In this document: positions 1 to 6,925 of the stretch, one piece after another | How positions within the stretch are numbered: the first letter of the stretch is position 1 | Layout: each line of letters starts with the position of its first letter | Source of the DNA: an uncultured Collinsella sp. | GTDB taxonomy: Bacteria; Actinomycetota; Coriobacteriia; Coriobacteriales; Coriobacteriaceae | Length of the DNA: 34,432 nucleotides | Direction: 5' to 3' | Assembly (NCBI GenBank): GCA_900545165.1 | Contig: UQYA01000008.1 | Span: 1 to 34,432 of the forward strand | Notes under the pieces: model-generated | Database searches by the model: none | What the model saw: only the letters and a program-made list of their open reading frames with translations | What the model was told of the DNA's origin: nothing | Position numbers and translations under genes: made by a program

Positions 1-110
1 CCATGATCGGCCAGGTTGGTGGACACCGGCGGCATAAAGACGCGGTTCTTGACCTCGGTCGTACCGACCTTGATCGGACTAAAGAGCATCGGGTAGGCGG
101 AGGACTCCAT
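1..110 (-). CDS. Old Yellow Enzyme-family NADH:flavin oxidoreductase (N-terminal fragment)
   Basis: Only the first 36 codons are inside the window; the gene runs off the left edge. The visible N-terminus contains LFSPIKVGTTEVKNRVFMPP, the typical first strand of FMN-dependent OYE/2,4-dienoyl-CoA reductase-type TIM barrels, in which the conserved N-R-x-x-x-x-P segment contributes to the FMN site. The ATG at 108-110 is preceded on the minus strand by AAAGGAAC at a good distance. It lies downstream of the GltD-like gene but beyond a strong terminator (223-295), so it probably has its own promoter. An extended -10-like TGATACGAT occurs on the minus strand in the gap, without a clear -35. Substrate cannot be told; large family members with an added Fe-S/FAD half are common in gut Actinobacteria. 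Confidence 0.7.
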   Translation of the reverse strand, partial: MESSAYPMLFSPIKVGTTEVKNRVFMPPVSTNLADH

Positions 111-222
111 ACAGGGTTCCTTTCATTTGAGCCGCTCGGCGGCAGTTGCTAACGTACCTATCGTATCAGTACCCGCCGCATTCGCGCTCGCTCGCACTCC
201 CCACCTTCAATCCCAACCCTCA

Positions 223-295
223 CAAAAAAGTTGCGGTGGAATACGGAGTAGGTGAGGCTTTTAACAGCCAAAACAGTCCGTATTTCACCGCAACT
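223..295 (-). terminator. Rho-independent terminator after the GltD-like gene
   Basis: A 19-bp stem (arms 229-247 and 277-295, 18 of 19 paired) encloses a smaller GGCT/AGCC stem. On the minus strand it is followed by six T residues (complement of 223-228). It starts 16 bp after the stop codon at 311, so it ends the GH105-isomerase-oxidoreductase transcript. Confidence 0.8.
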
Positions 296-310
296 GATGG
301 GTGGGATGGG

Positions 311-1528
311 TTAGAGACCCAGGTAGCTGGTGATGCCTTCGACGGCAAGCTTGGCGCCTGCCACGGCATGAACCACGGTGAGCGGGCCGTTGACCACGTC
401 GCCGGCGGCAAAGACGCCAGGCACGGTGGTCATGCCGCGCTCGTCGACCGAAAGCAGGCCGCGATGGTCGGTCTCCAAGCCACCCGTCGTGAGCACAAGC
501 TTGTCCTTGGGCACCTGAGACGCCGCAATCACAACCGTGTCGGCGGACACGTGCTCGAGCTCTTCCTCGTAGCCCACCACGTTGTTGTCCTCGTCAAAGA
601 TAGCCGTCTCGAACACCGGACCGTTATCATCGATGGCGCAGATCGCCTTGCCGCGCACAATCTCGGCACCGTCAAGCTCGGTCAGCTCCACCTCGTCATC
701 GATGGCCGAGATATGGCGCGATCGAGCATACACGGTGACCTTACGAGCACCCGAGCGCAGCGCCGTGCGGGCCACATCCATGGCCACGTTACCGGCACCG
801 ATGACCGCCACATTCTGTCCGATCGCCACGCTCGAAGGATCGACCAGGTAATCGATACCAAACAGCACGTTGCCGCGCGACTCGCCGGGAATACCCAGTT
901 TGCGAGCTCGCCAGGTACCGGTGCCAACAAAGACCGCATCGTAGCCGTCGCGCAGCAGGTCGTCGATGTGGAGCGCACCGCCGATGGTAGTCGACGGACG
1001 AACGCGCACGCCGAGCGAGCACATCACGTGACGGTACTTTTGTACGAGCGCACGGGGCAGGCGGAACTCGGGGATACCGTACTCCAGCACACCGCCGATC
1101 TCGGGGCGCTGCTCAAATACCGTGACGGCACAGCCCAGCTGGGCCATCTTAATGGCCACGGTAATACCGGCGGGACCGGAACCGACCACGGCAACCTGTT
1201 TGCCGCACGACGGCGCGGGCTTCCACTCCTTACGATCCAAATACGCTGTCGAGATATAGTTCTCGATGCTCGAGAAATGCACGGGTGTGCCCTTGCGGCC
1301 CTGAATGCAAGCACCCTCGCACTGGCCCGAATGGTTGCACACCATAGAGCAGACCGCGCTCATGGGATTGTTCTGGAACAGCAGCTCGCCCGCTTCTTCT
1401 AGACGACGCTGTTTGAACAGGTCGATGACCTGCGGAATAGGCGTCTGAACCGGGCAGCCCTTAATCTGACAGAACGCCCTTTTACAATCTAGGCAACGAT
1501 TCGCCTCTTCGACAATGTGGATAGCCAC
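311..1528 (-). CDS. GltD-like FAD/NAD(P) oxidoreductase with N-terminal Fe-S domain
   Basis: A 405-residue flavoprotein related to the glutamate synthase small subunit, dihydropyrimidine dehydrogenase N-terminus and NADPH-dependent Fe-S flavoproteins. The N-terminus carries two cysteine sets typical of the two [4Fe-4S] clusters of this fold: C12, C15, C20, C25 and C60, C64, C70, C74. An FAD-binding Rossmann motif GSGPAG follows (G116-G121), then a second dinucleotide motif GAGNVAMD near residue 250 for NAD(P)H, and a C-terminal GVFAAGD that closes the FAD site. The GTG start at 1526-1528 is chosen because AAAGGGGAG lies just upstream; a longer TTG-initiated frame from 1555 has no ribosome site. 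It is the third gene behind the regulated GH105 promoter, 104 bp after the isomerase. It probably passes electrons from NAD(P)H to an unknown partner; no glutamate synthase large subunit is visible. Its role in uronate metabolism is unproved. Confidence 0.75.
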   Translation of the reverse strand: MAIHIVEEANRCLDCKRAFCQIKGCPVQTPIPQVIDLFKQRRLEEAGELLFQNNPMSAVCSMVCNHSGQCEGACIQGRKGTPVHFSSIENYISTAYLDRKEWKPAPSCGKQVAVVGSGPAGITVAIKMAQLGCAVTVFEQRPEIGGVLEYGIPEFRLPRALVQKYRHVMCSLGVRVRPSTTIGGALHIDDLLRDGYDAVFVGTGTWRARKLGIPGESRGNVLFGIDYLVDPSSVAIGQNVAVIGAGNVAMDVARTALRSGARKVTVYARSRHISAIDDEVELTELDGAEIVRGKAICAIDDNGPVFETAIFDEDNNVVGYEEELEHVSADTVVIAASQVPKDKLVLTTGGLETDHRGLLSVDERGMTTVPGVFAAGDVVNGPLTVVHAVAGAKLAVEGITSYLGL

Positions 1529-1632
1529 GCAACTCCCCTTTTTAATGCAATCCAATGGGGGCGACGATAAAGACCCTTCACCGCCGCCCCCATACAGGTA
1601 ATCTCAATCTGCCGACACGGCAAAAGCCAATG

Positions 1633-2538
1633 CTATAACTCGCGATGAGAAGCCCCGCAGCGAGCAGACATGTGCTCGAGTGTCGCCAGGCAGTCAGCCG
1701 CCGTCGCCGGTACGCTGTTCTCGACCACGCAGGGAATCCCAGGGCAGGCGGCAGCCGCCCAGGCCACCACAGGCTCAAAGTCATATCGTCCCGTCTCGCC
1801 CACGCCATGACACACCAGGCGCGAACCCGTACCGTCGCACCATCCGGCTCCGTCCTCGTTATCAACGATCTCAAAATCCTTGGCGTGCAGCACGCGGATC
1901 TTACTGCCGCATAAGTAGAGCATGCGCGCGGTGATTTCCTGCGCTTCGTCAACGACACTGGGGTGCAGCAGCGATACCGGGTCGTAGATCACGCCGAGCG
2001 ACGGGCTCGAGACGCGCTCCAGCACCTCACGGCAGCGATCCGGAGTATTAACCGTCTCGTTCCAACCGGGCTCGATCAAAATTTGCCCGCCCACGGCCTC
2101 GGCCCGATCGCAGACGCGTGCAAGCCCGTCTGTAAACGCTTCGAGTGCCCCATCGGTCATGCGGTCGTCAGCAACGCGGTTCTGCGCATTGGGGCGACCG
2201 GTCTCGGTGCCAACCGGGCATCCGCCGAGCATCTGGGCAAAGTTCAGGCATGCCTCGTACTCGGCAATGTTATCCATGAGCTGTTGGCGATCGGGCGTCG
2301 CCAAATTCTTATAGCAGCCGAGCACGGCGACCGAAACGCCCGCCTCGTCGAGCACCGCACGCAAATGGTCGGCAAGCTCGCGGGTCAGGCCGCCTCGATC
2401 GATCCCCATCGATGCGTAGAGCACCTTACTCGGCAGCTGAATGCACGAAAAGCCCAGCTCTCCCGCCATGCGGATGCGTTCCTCGACGGTCCCCTGCGGA
2501 AGGTCGTGCAAACGCACACCCGGAGTAATAGCCCCCAC
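1633..2538 (-). CDS. Xylose isomerase-like TIM-barrel sugar (phosphate) isomerase/epimerase
   Basis: A 301-residue member of the AP-endonuclease-2/xylose isomerase-like superfamily. The expected metal ligands are visible at strand ends: E156 in ILIEPGWNE, D186 in VIYDPVSLLHP, H218 in VLHAKDF and E273 in CVVENS. The reading frame is open further upstream into GH105, but that stretch is not protein-like. The GTG at 2536-2538, directly after the GH105 stop (2540-2542), sits about 10 nt from AAGGG; a GTG at 2545-2547 is an alternative. The tight coupling to GH105 suggests it acts on a uronate product, for example the keto form of unsaturated galacturonate released by GH105, or on tagaturonate/fructuronate. 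No kduI or kduD homologue is present in the window. The exact reaction cannot be read from sequence. Confidence 0.75.
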   Translation of the reverse strand: MGAITPGVRLHDLPQGTVEERIRMAGELGFSCIQLPSKVLYASMGIDRGGLTRELADHLRAVLDEAGVSVAVLGCYKNLATPDRQQLMDNIAEYEACLNFAQMLGGCPVGTETGRPNAQNRVADDRMTDGALEAFTDGLARVCDRAEAVGGQILIEPGWNETVNTPDRCREVLERVSSPSLGVIYDPVSLLHPSVVDEAQEITARMLYLCGSKIRVLHAKDFEIVDNEDGAGWCDGTGSRLVCHGVGETGRYDFEPVVAWAAAACPGIPCVVENSVPATAADCLATLEHMSARCGASHREL

Positions 2539-2539
2539 G

Positions 2540-3778
2540 TTATTCACATCCCTTATGAGCGTTGATGCCCGGGGTGTATCCGCCAAACGGGTCCTCGATA
2601 GAGCACACGCCCGAGGGAGCAAGCGGGTCATGCCTGCCGGCCAGTTTGTCGTGATGCATGGTCTCGATATAGGCAAGCACCAGCGGCGCCACGCCCTTCG
2701 CATCGTTTTTGACGATAGGCTCGCTCATGTAGTAACCAAACGTGCCCTCGCGGTGCGCGGTGTTTCCCAAGCCCGCGACCAGGCAGATGTTGTCGAGCGC
2801 CAGCTGCCCATCATGCTCGGACAGGCAGGTCTCGCAGATGCCGTCGAAGGCGCGACGGCCGTACTGGTAGTAACGCTCGCCCAGCACGCCTAGACGCACG
2901 CCCTTCATGATGGCATTGGCAAAAATCGCGCTACCAGACTCCTCCAGGTAGTTGGGGGCGATATTGGGCAGGTTGATGACCTGATGCCACATGCCGGTCT
3001 TCTCGTCCTGATACGGCAGCATGGCATCGATCAGGTCGTGGAACATCTTGCGAATCTCGTCCTTCTCGGCTGACATCGAAGGCGGCATGAGCTCCCAGGT
3101 ATCGATGAGTGCCATGGCAAACCAGCCCTCGGCGCGCAGCCAGAAGTTAGCCGAAAGGCCGGTGACCGGGTCGCACCAGAACTGTTTGCGGCTCGCGTCG
3201 TAAGCGTGATAGTACAGACCGTTGAGGGGGTTGCGCATCAGGTCATGCACGACCTGGAACATATGGAAGCTGTCCGAGCAGGCACGACGGTTGTGGAAGC
3301 TCAGCTCGTACTGCATGTAGAACGGCTGGGCCATATACATGCCATCGAGCCAGATCTGGTTGGGATAGACGGCCTTGTGCCAAAACACGCCTTCTTTGGT
3401 GCGCGGCTGGGTCTCGAGCTGGCGGTAGATGGTGTCCATGGCGGCACGGTACTTGGGCTTGCCCACCAGGTCATAGAGCTTGTAGAGGGTCTTGCCCGCA
3501 TTGACGTTATCGAGGTTGTACTCCTGCGGGTTGTAATGCTTGATGGTACCGTCGTCCTGGACAAAGAAATCGATGTAGTCATCGGCAAAGGTCAGGTAGC
3601 GCTGCTCACCCGTGATCTCGTACAGCTCGATGAGCGCCTTGATCATGCAGCCGTCGATATAGTTCCAGGTGTTCTCCTTGCCGGCGCGAATCTTTTCGAT
3701 ATTCCAAGCCGGCGCCTGCGGCGTAGAGGTTTCGATCAACTGCTCGATATAACGGTCCAGGATTTGATTGCAACCCAT
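2540..3778 (-). CDS. GH105 unsaturated rhamnogalacturonyl/galacturonyl hydrolase
   Basis: A 412-residue (alpha/alpha)6-barrel enzyme of the YteR/YesR type. It removes the unsaturated uronic acid left at the non-reducing end after pectin or rhamnogalacturonan lyase cleavage, by hydrating the 4,5 double bond. The two key aspartates align in position with those of YteR: D90 in NLDNVNAG and D145 in QIWLDGMYMA; the FWLRAEGWF stretch is also characteristic. The start at ATG 3776-3778 is preferred over an ATG at 3794-3796 because GAGGGG lies 6-7 nt upstream only for the former. There is no signal peptide, so it works in the cytoplasm on imported oligosaccharides. It is the first gene after a promoter with two LacI operators (centres 3811.5 and 3852.5) and is followed by the isomerase and the GltD-like gene. 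Family assignment is firm; whether it prefers RG-I or homogalacturonan fragments is open. Confidence 0.9.
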   Translation of the reverse strand: MGCNQILDRYIEQLIETSTPQAPAWNIEKIRAGKENTWNYIDGCMIKALIELYEITGEQRYLTFADDYIDFFVQDDGTIKHYNPQEYNLDNVNAGKTLYKLYDLVGKPKYRAAMDTIYRQLETQPRTKEGVFWHKAVYPNQIWLDGMYMAQPFYMQYELSFHNRRACSDSFHMFQVVHDLMRNPLNGLYYHAYDASRKQFWCDPVTGLSANFWLRAEGWFAMALIDTWELMPPSMSAEKDEIRKMFHDLIDAMLPYQDEKTGMWHQVINLPNIAPNYLEESGSAIFANAIMKGVRLGVLGERYYQYGRRAFDGICETCLSEHDGQLALDNICLVAGLGNTAHREGTFGYYMSEPIVKNDAKGVAPLVLAYIETMHHDKLAGRHDPLAPSGVCSIEDPFGGYTPGINAHKGCE

Positions 3779-3803
3779 TGCTGTCCCCTCTGACATAAAC
3801 GAT

Positions 3804-3860
3804 AGGTGAACGTTACCCCTAGTGTAACGCGAACGGGGAATATAGGGTGAACGTTAACCC
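3804..3860 (-). promoter_or_regulatory. GH105 promoter with paired LacI operators
   Basis: Two operators of the AGGTGAACGTTCACCT family: 3804-3819 (centre 3811.5) and 3845-3860 (centre 3852.5), 41 bp apart. On the minus strand the upstream operator supplies a -35 TTCACC (complement of 3846-3851). A 19-bp spacer leads to TACACT (complement of 3821-3826). The downstream operator covers the expected start site near 3814. The layout matches the uxaC and symporter promoters. Confidence 0.7.
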
Positions 3861-3870
3861 TATATTCCCC
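3835..3870. repeat. 36-bp near-perfect palindrome around the upstream operator
   Basis: The operator at 3845-3860 is the centre of a 36-bp palindrome with only one mismatched pair (arms 3835-3848 and 3857-3870, centre 3852.5). It lies 16 bp past the SGNH gene stop, so as RNA it could also form a 14-bp stem at the end of that transcript, but no T-run follows. Confidence 0.7.
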
Positions 3871-3872
3871 GC

Positions 3873-3899
3873 AAACGGCCGACTTTTAGCGGCAAACGG
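3873..3899 (-). promoter_or_regulatory. CCGTT-N16-CCGTT upstream element, GH105 promoter
   Basis: On the plus strand AAACGG occurs at 3873-3878 and again at 3894-3899, exactly 21 bp apart, with a T-rich tract (A-rich on the minus strand) midway. The element is centred near -72 from the predicted start. It overlaps the stop codon and last codons of the SGNH gene. The same element precedes the symporter, uxaC and ebgA promoters. Confidence 0.55.
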
Positions 3900-4554
3900 C
3901 GGTGAGACCCGCGGCGATGCGATGCGCCAGGCGCTCGTAGCCGGCAGGACTGTAATGCAGACCGTCCGGCATATAGAGCTCGCGGTGCTCCGGCAAAAAC
4001 GGGCTGATACCGCTTTGCGCATACAGGTCAATCACCGGAACCGAGTAGCGGTCACAGACCTCGAGCATCGCTCGCACGTAGGCGACCTGCGTCAGGCCCA
4101 GGTGGTTGAGCTCGTCGCTTGCAGGGATATCCTTCTCGTGCTTGCCGCTCGTCTTGCACGGCGTCATAAACACGAGCTTTGCCTGAGGCGAGCGCGCCGT
4201 GATGGTACGGATCAGGTAATCGAGTGCACCATAGAACTCATGCACATCGGTGCTGCCCAACTCGCCAAGCGGCACGTTGCGGCTAAAGTCGTTAACGCCG
4301 CCAAAGACAACATAGACATCGGCCGCATCGTCGATACCGTCCAGACGCTCGACAAATGAATCGGTACGGTCGGCCTTGATGGCGATACGCGAACCCTTGA
4401 TGCCAAAGTTCTCGACGACCGCGCCTCCCAGCAACGCGCCCAGATGCGAAGTCCAAGAGATGTCGTTGCCGCCTGCGCCGCATCCGTTATCGCCCCATGT
4501 GGTCGAATCGCCAAAGCAGCAAATGGTCGATTTACTCAAACTCTTCGTTTCCAT
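3886..4554 (-). CDS. SGNH/GDSL-family esterase, probable pectin (rhamnogalacturonan) acetylesterase
   Basis: A 222-residue hydrolase with the SGNH blocks in order: block I FGDSTTWG with nucleophile S17, block III GGVND with N88, and block V DGLHYSPAGY with D197 and H200 of the catalytic triad. The start at ATG 4552-4554 follows GAGGAGA closely; a longer frame to 4614 is open but lacks a ribosome site. No signal peptide is visible, so it is cytoplasmic. It follows the CE8/hydrolase fusion by 47 bp and precedes the GH105 promoter region, so it is likely the last gene of the symporter/GH28/esterase stretch. By context it removes acetyl groups from galacturonate residues of imported pectin fragments (CE12-like role). 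The family is clear; the substrate is inferred from neighbours. Confidence 0.8.
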   Translation of the reverse strand: METKSLSKSTICCFGDSTTWGDNGCGAGGNDISWTSHLGALLGGAVVENFGIKGSRIAIKADRTDSFVERLDGIDDAADVYVVFGGVNDFSRNVPLGELGSTDVHEFYGALDYLIRTITARSPQAKLVFMTPCKTSGKHEKDIPASDELNHLGLTQVAYVRAMLEVCDRYSVPVIDLYAQSGISPFLPEHRELYMPDGLHYSPAGYERLAHRIAAGLTAVCR

Positions 4555-4601
4555 AATCTTCTCCTCATCCGCCCATCGGCGGTCATACAGGAACGTACCG
4601 T

Positions 4602-6791
4602 TTATTCGCAGCATGCCGAGGGGCTATGCACGGGGGCGCATTCCGCAACGTGCGAATCGAGCCATTCGATATCCTCGGCAAGATGTGCCACGCCCAGATG
4701 GTGTTCACCCGGACACACCTCGTGCCGCAGGCCATCTCTGCGACCCAGCAACTTGTAGGCATCGCGCACGATCTTGAGCTGCTCGTCAACATTTTTCAGC
4801 CCGCGCGCACCGTTCAGATGATCCTCTTCGCAGCTCTGCACCAACAGCGGATGCGGCGCGATGAGCGAGGCAATATCGCCCATGTCGAGTAAGCGCCAAA
4901 GTCCGGGTGTGTAGTTGCAGCTGCAATTGCCATTGAGATGCAGCAGCGAATCACCGACACCATACAGATAGCCCGAGACAAACGCCTTGCGCACACGCGG
5001 GTCGAGTGCGGCCAGGTACAACGTCATGTAGCCGCCACCCGAAAAACCAAAGCAACCCAGGTCATCCATGGCAATATCGCCGCGCGCCTCCAAGTAATCG
5101 ATCAAGCGCATGTTGTCCCAGACGTTGAGGCCCGCGACCGTAAGACCCAGTGGCTCGGCCATACGTGCTTGATTCAGACACGTACCGCGCAGGTAGCTGT
5201 TCTCGTCATCGCCCTGACCCTTCCAGTCACGACGGTATCCCCAACCGCGCGCATCAGGGCAGACGGTCACGTAACCCATGCGTGCCAAACGCAGACCGTA
5301 GTCGTAATTGAACTTACGCACGGCATCATCGACAGCCGGCACGCCCGCAACACCGGCTACGCTTGCAGCACCCGCTCCCTGATGGCCATGCGGGCAGATA
5401 TAACAGCGTTTGAGTCCCCGCTCATCAAGCTTAGGATGAGACGGTTCCAACAGGTAGAACGGCATCCAAACATCGCGCTCGACCTGCAACATCGCATGGG
5501 TGCGCACGATGCCGCCGGCAACCCGCACGCGGCTGAGCTCACGAATCTCAATCGGGACGCGGTCCATAAGCGAAAGGCCCAAAACATCGTACAGACGAGT
5601 CCTGGTCGCAATCTTCCATGCCTCAAAATCTGCAGGAGTCTTGCCCGTAAAAGCAGCCGAACGCCCCTCGCGCTTCAGCCGGGCACGCAGCGCAGGTTCG
5701 TCTTCGCAGTACGTCTCGATGTGCACGGTGCGGCCGTTGGCAGATAGCCCAGCCGTCTCAACCGCATCACCGTCGCCGCCCTCGGGATCCCAGCCATCCC
5801 CACCGGCAAGCACCTGCTCGCGAGCGTACCCGGCGGCAGCCATCACATCGAGTTCATTCGCCCACGGCACCCAGCCGGTAGTATCACCCGCCGGCCCATG
5901 CAGAATCGCGCCAGCATACTGCGCGCAGCTGTGCGCCGCCGGCTTATTCCAATCCCACCAGCCTTCGCGCTTGATATGTCGCCCCAGCCAGCAATCGATC
6001 AGCACAGTTTGCGCCCATTCGCGCCAAGGACGACCCAGGTAGACCGAATCCGGCGCCACGCCATCCGGAGCTGTAAACGAACAGCCGTGGAACACAAAGC
6101 CGTGCGGCTCGCCTTCGGGCGTCGACGCCGCCGTCACGTAGCCGTTCACGTCCATATCGCGGTTGAGCGAGCGAATCTCGCACCCCTCAAAGTAGGCACG
6201 CGCGCCGCCAAAGATAAAGTCGACATCGCCCTCGATCCGGCAACGTCGAAAATACTGGCGCCCCACCCGGCGCGGCGCATACTGTTTGGGTCCTATAAAC
6301 CCGCCCGGTTTGGCCTCATGCGGCGGCAGCGGACCCAAAAACAGTGTGTCCTGGTGCCCCTTAATGCAGCAGGCATCGACAACCAGACGGTCGCCATCGG
6401 CATACAGGGCAATCGCCTGACCGACCTCGCGCCCATCGCCCGCATCGTTTTCGATCGTGAGGTTCTCGAGCCGTACGTCGTCGGCATCGACCAAAACGGT
6501 ATAGGTCCTAAACGTGCCGAGCGTGCCGTCGACGCCCGAGCCGTCCTCCGAAGGCATCTTGGCACCCAGGCTGCCCACGATACGCACGCTGTCGGCCGTC
6601 TCTCCCTCAATCGTCACATGCGAGCGATGAATCTCGACCCGCTCGCGGTACTCACCTGGCTCGATATGGATTGTCACTGGCCTTTCGTCATTCGGACAGG
6701 ATTCGTCAATTGCCTCCAAGGCCTTAGAGATACTGTGGTATGCCCCCGCACGCTCGGGCGAAACCTCAAAAAATCGTCTCTCACTCATCAT
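4602..6791 (-). CDS. Two-domain pectinesterase: CE8 methylesterase fused to alpha/beta-hydrolase esterase
   Basis: A 729-residue protein. Residues about 5-320 form a right-handed beta-helix of the CE8 pectin methylesterase family: GEYRE (46-50), Q125 in GQAIAL, Q147-D148 in GHQDTLF, D191 in DFIFGG and R254/W256 in YLGRPW match the catalytic and substrate-binding residues. Residues about 385-715 are a separate alpha/beta hydrolase with nucleophile S584 in GFSGGGY, likely acid in the EED segment (655-657) and base H697/H698 in PGEHH; it resembles large acetyl-xylan-esterase/dienelactone-type bacterial esterases found in polysaccharide loci. A linker of about 60 residues joins them. There is no signal peptide, unlike most PMEs, so it acts inside the cell. 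ATG 6789-6791 follows AAAGGA at 11 nt. The fusion would remove two types of ester from one substrate; the second domain's substrate (methyl or acetyl) is unknown. Confidence 0.85.
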   Translation of the reverse strand: MMSERRFFEVSPERAGAYHSISKALEAIDESCPNDERPVTIHIEPGEYRERVEIHRSHVTIEGETADSVRIVGSLGAKMPSEDGSGVDGTLGTFRTYTVLVDADDVRLENLTIENDAGDGREVGQAIALYADGDRLVVDACCIKGHQDTLFLGPLPPHEAKPGGFIGPKQYAPRRVGRQYFRRCRIEGDVDFIFGGARAYFEGCEIRSLNRDMDVNGYVTAASTPEGEPHGFVFHGCSFTAPDGVAPDSVYLGRPWREWAQTVLIDCWLGRHIKREGWWDWNKPAAHSCAQYAGAILHGPAGDTTGWVPWANELDVMAAAGYAREQVLAGGDGWDPEGGDGDAVETAGLSANGRTVHIETYCEDEPALRARLKREGRSAAFTGKTPADFEAWKIATRTRLYDVLGLSLMDRVPIEIRELSRVRVAGGIVRTHAMLQVERDVWMPFYLLEPSHPKLDERGLKRCYICPHGHQGAGAASVAGVAGVPAVDDAVRKFNYDYGLRLARMGYVTVCPDARGWGYRRDWKGQGDDENSYLRGTCLNQARMAEPLGLTVAGLNVWDNMRLIDYLEARGDIAMDDLGCFGFSGGGYMTLYLAALDPRVRKAFVSGYLYGVGDSLLHLNGNCSCNYTPGLWRLLDMGDIASLIAPHPLLVQSCEEDHLNGARGLKNVDEQLKIVRDAYKLLGRRDGLRHEVCPGEHHLGVAHLAEDIEWLDSHVAECAPVHSPSACCE

Positions 6792-6840
6792 CAGTCACCG
6801 CGTCCTTTCGTCGTAGACCGCCTACGTTGCAGTTTCGGCA

Positions 6841-6886
6841 TATAAAAAGTTCGCGCAATGGGTCGGGAAGGCCCTGCCCATCGCGC
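6841..6886 (-). terminator. Probable terminator or attenuator after GH28
   Basis: Arms 6853-6862 and 6877-6886 pair at 9 of 10 positions. On the minus strand the stem is followed, after four bases, by TTTTTATA (complement of 6841-6848). It begins 39 bp after the GH28 stop. No operator is found between it and the CE8 fusion, so partial read-through is likely. Confidence 0.6.
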
Positions 6887-6925
6887 GTCGCGACATACCG
6901 AATTTAATTGTTTAGGAGCAAACGC

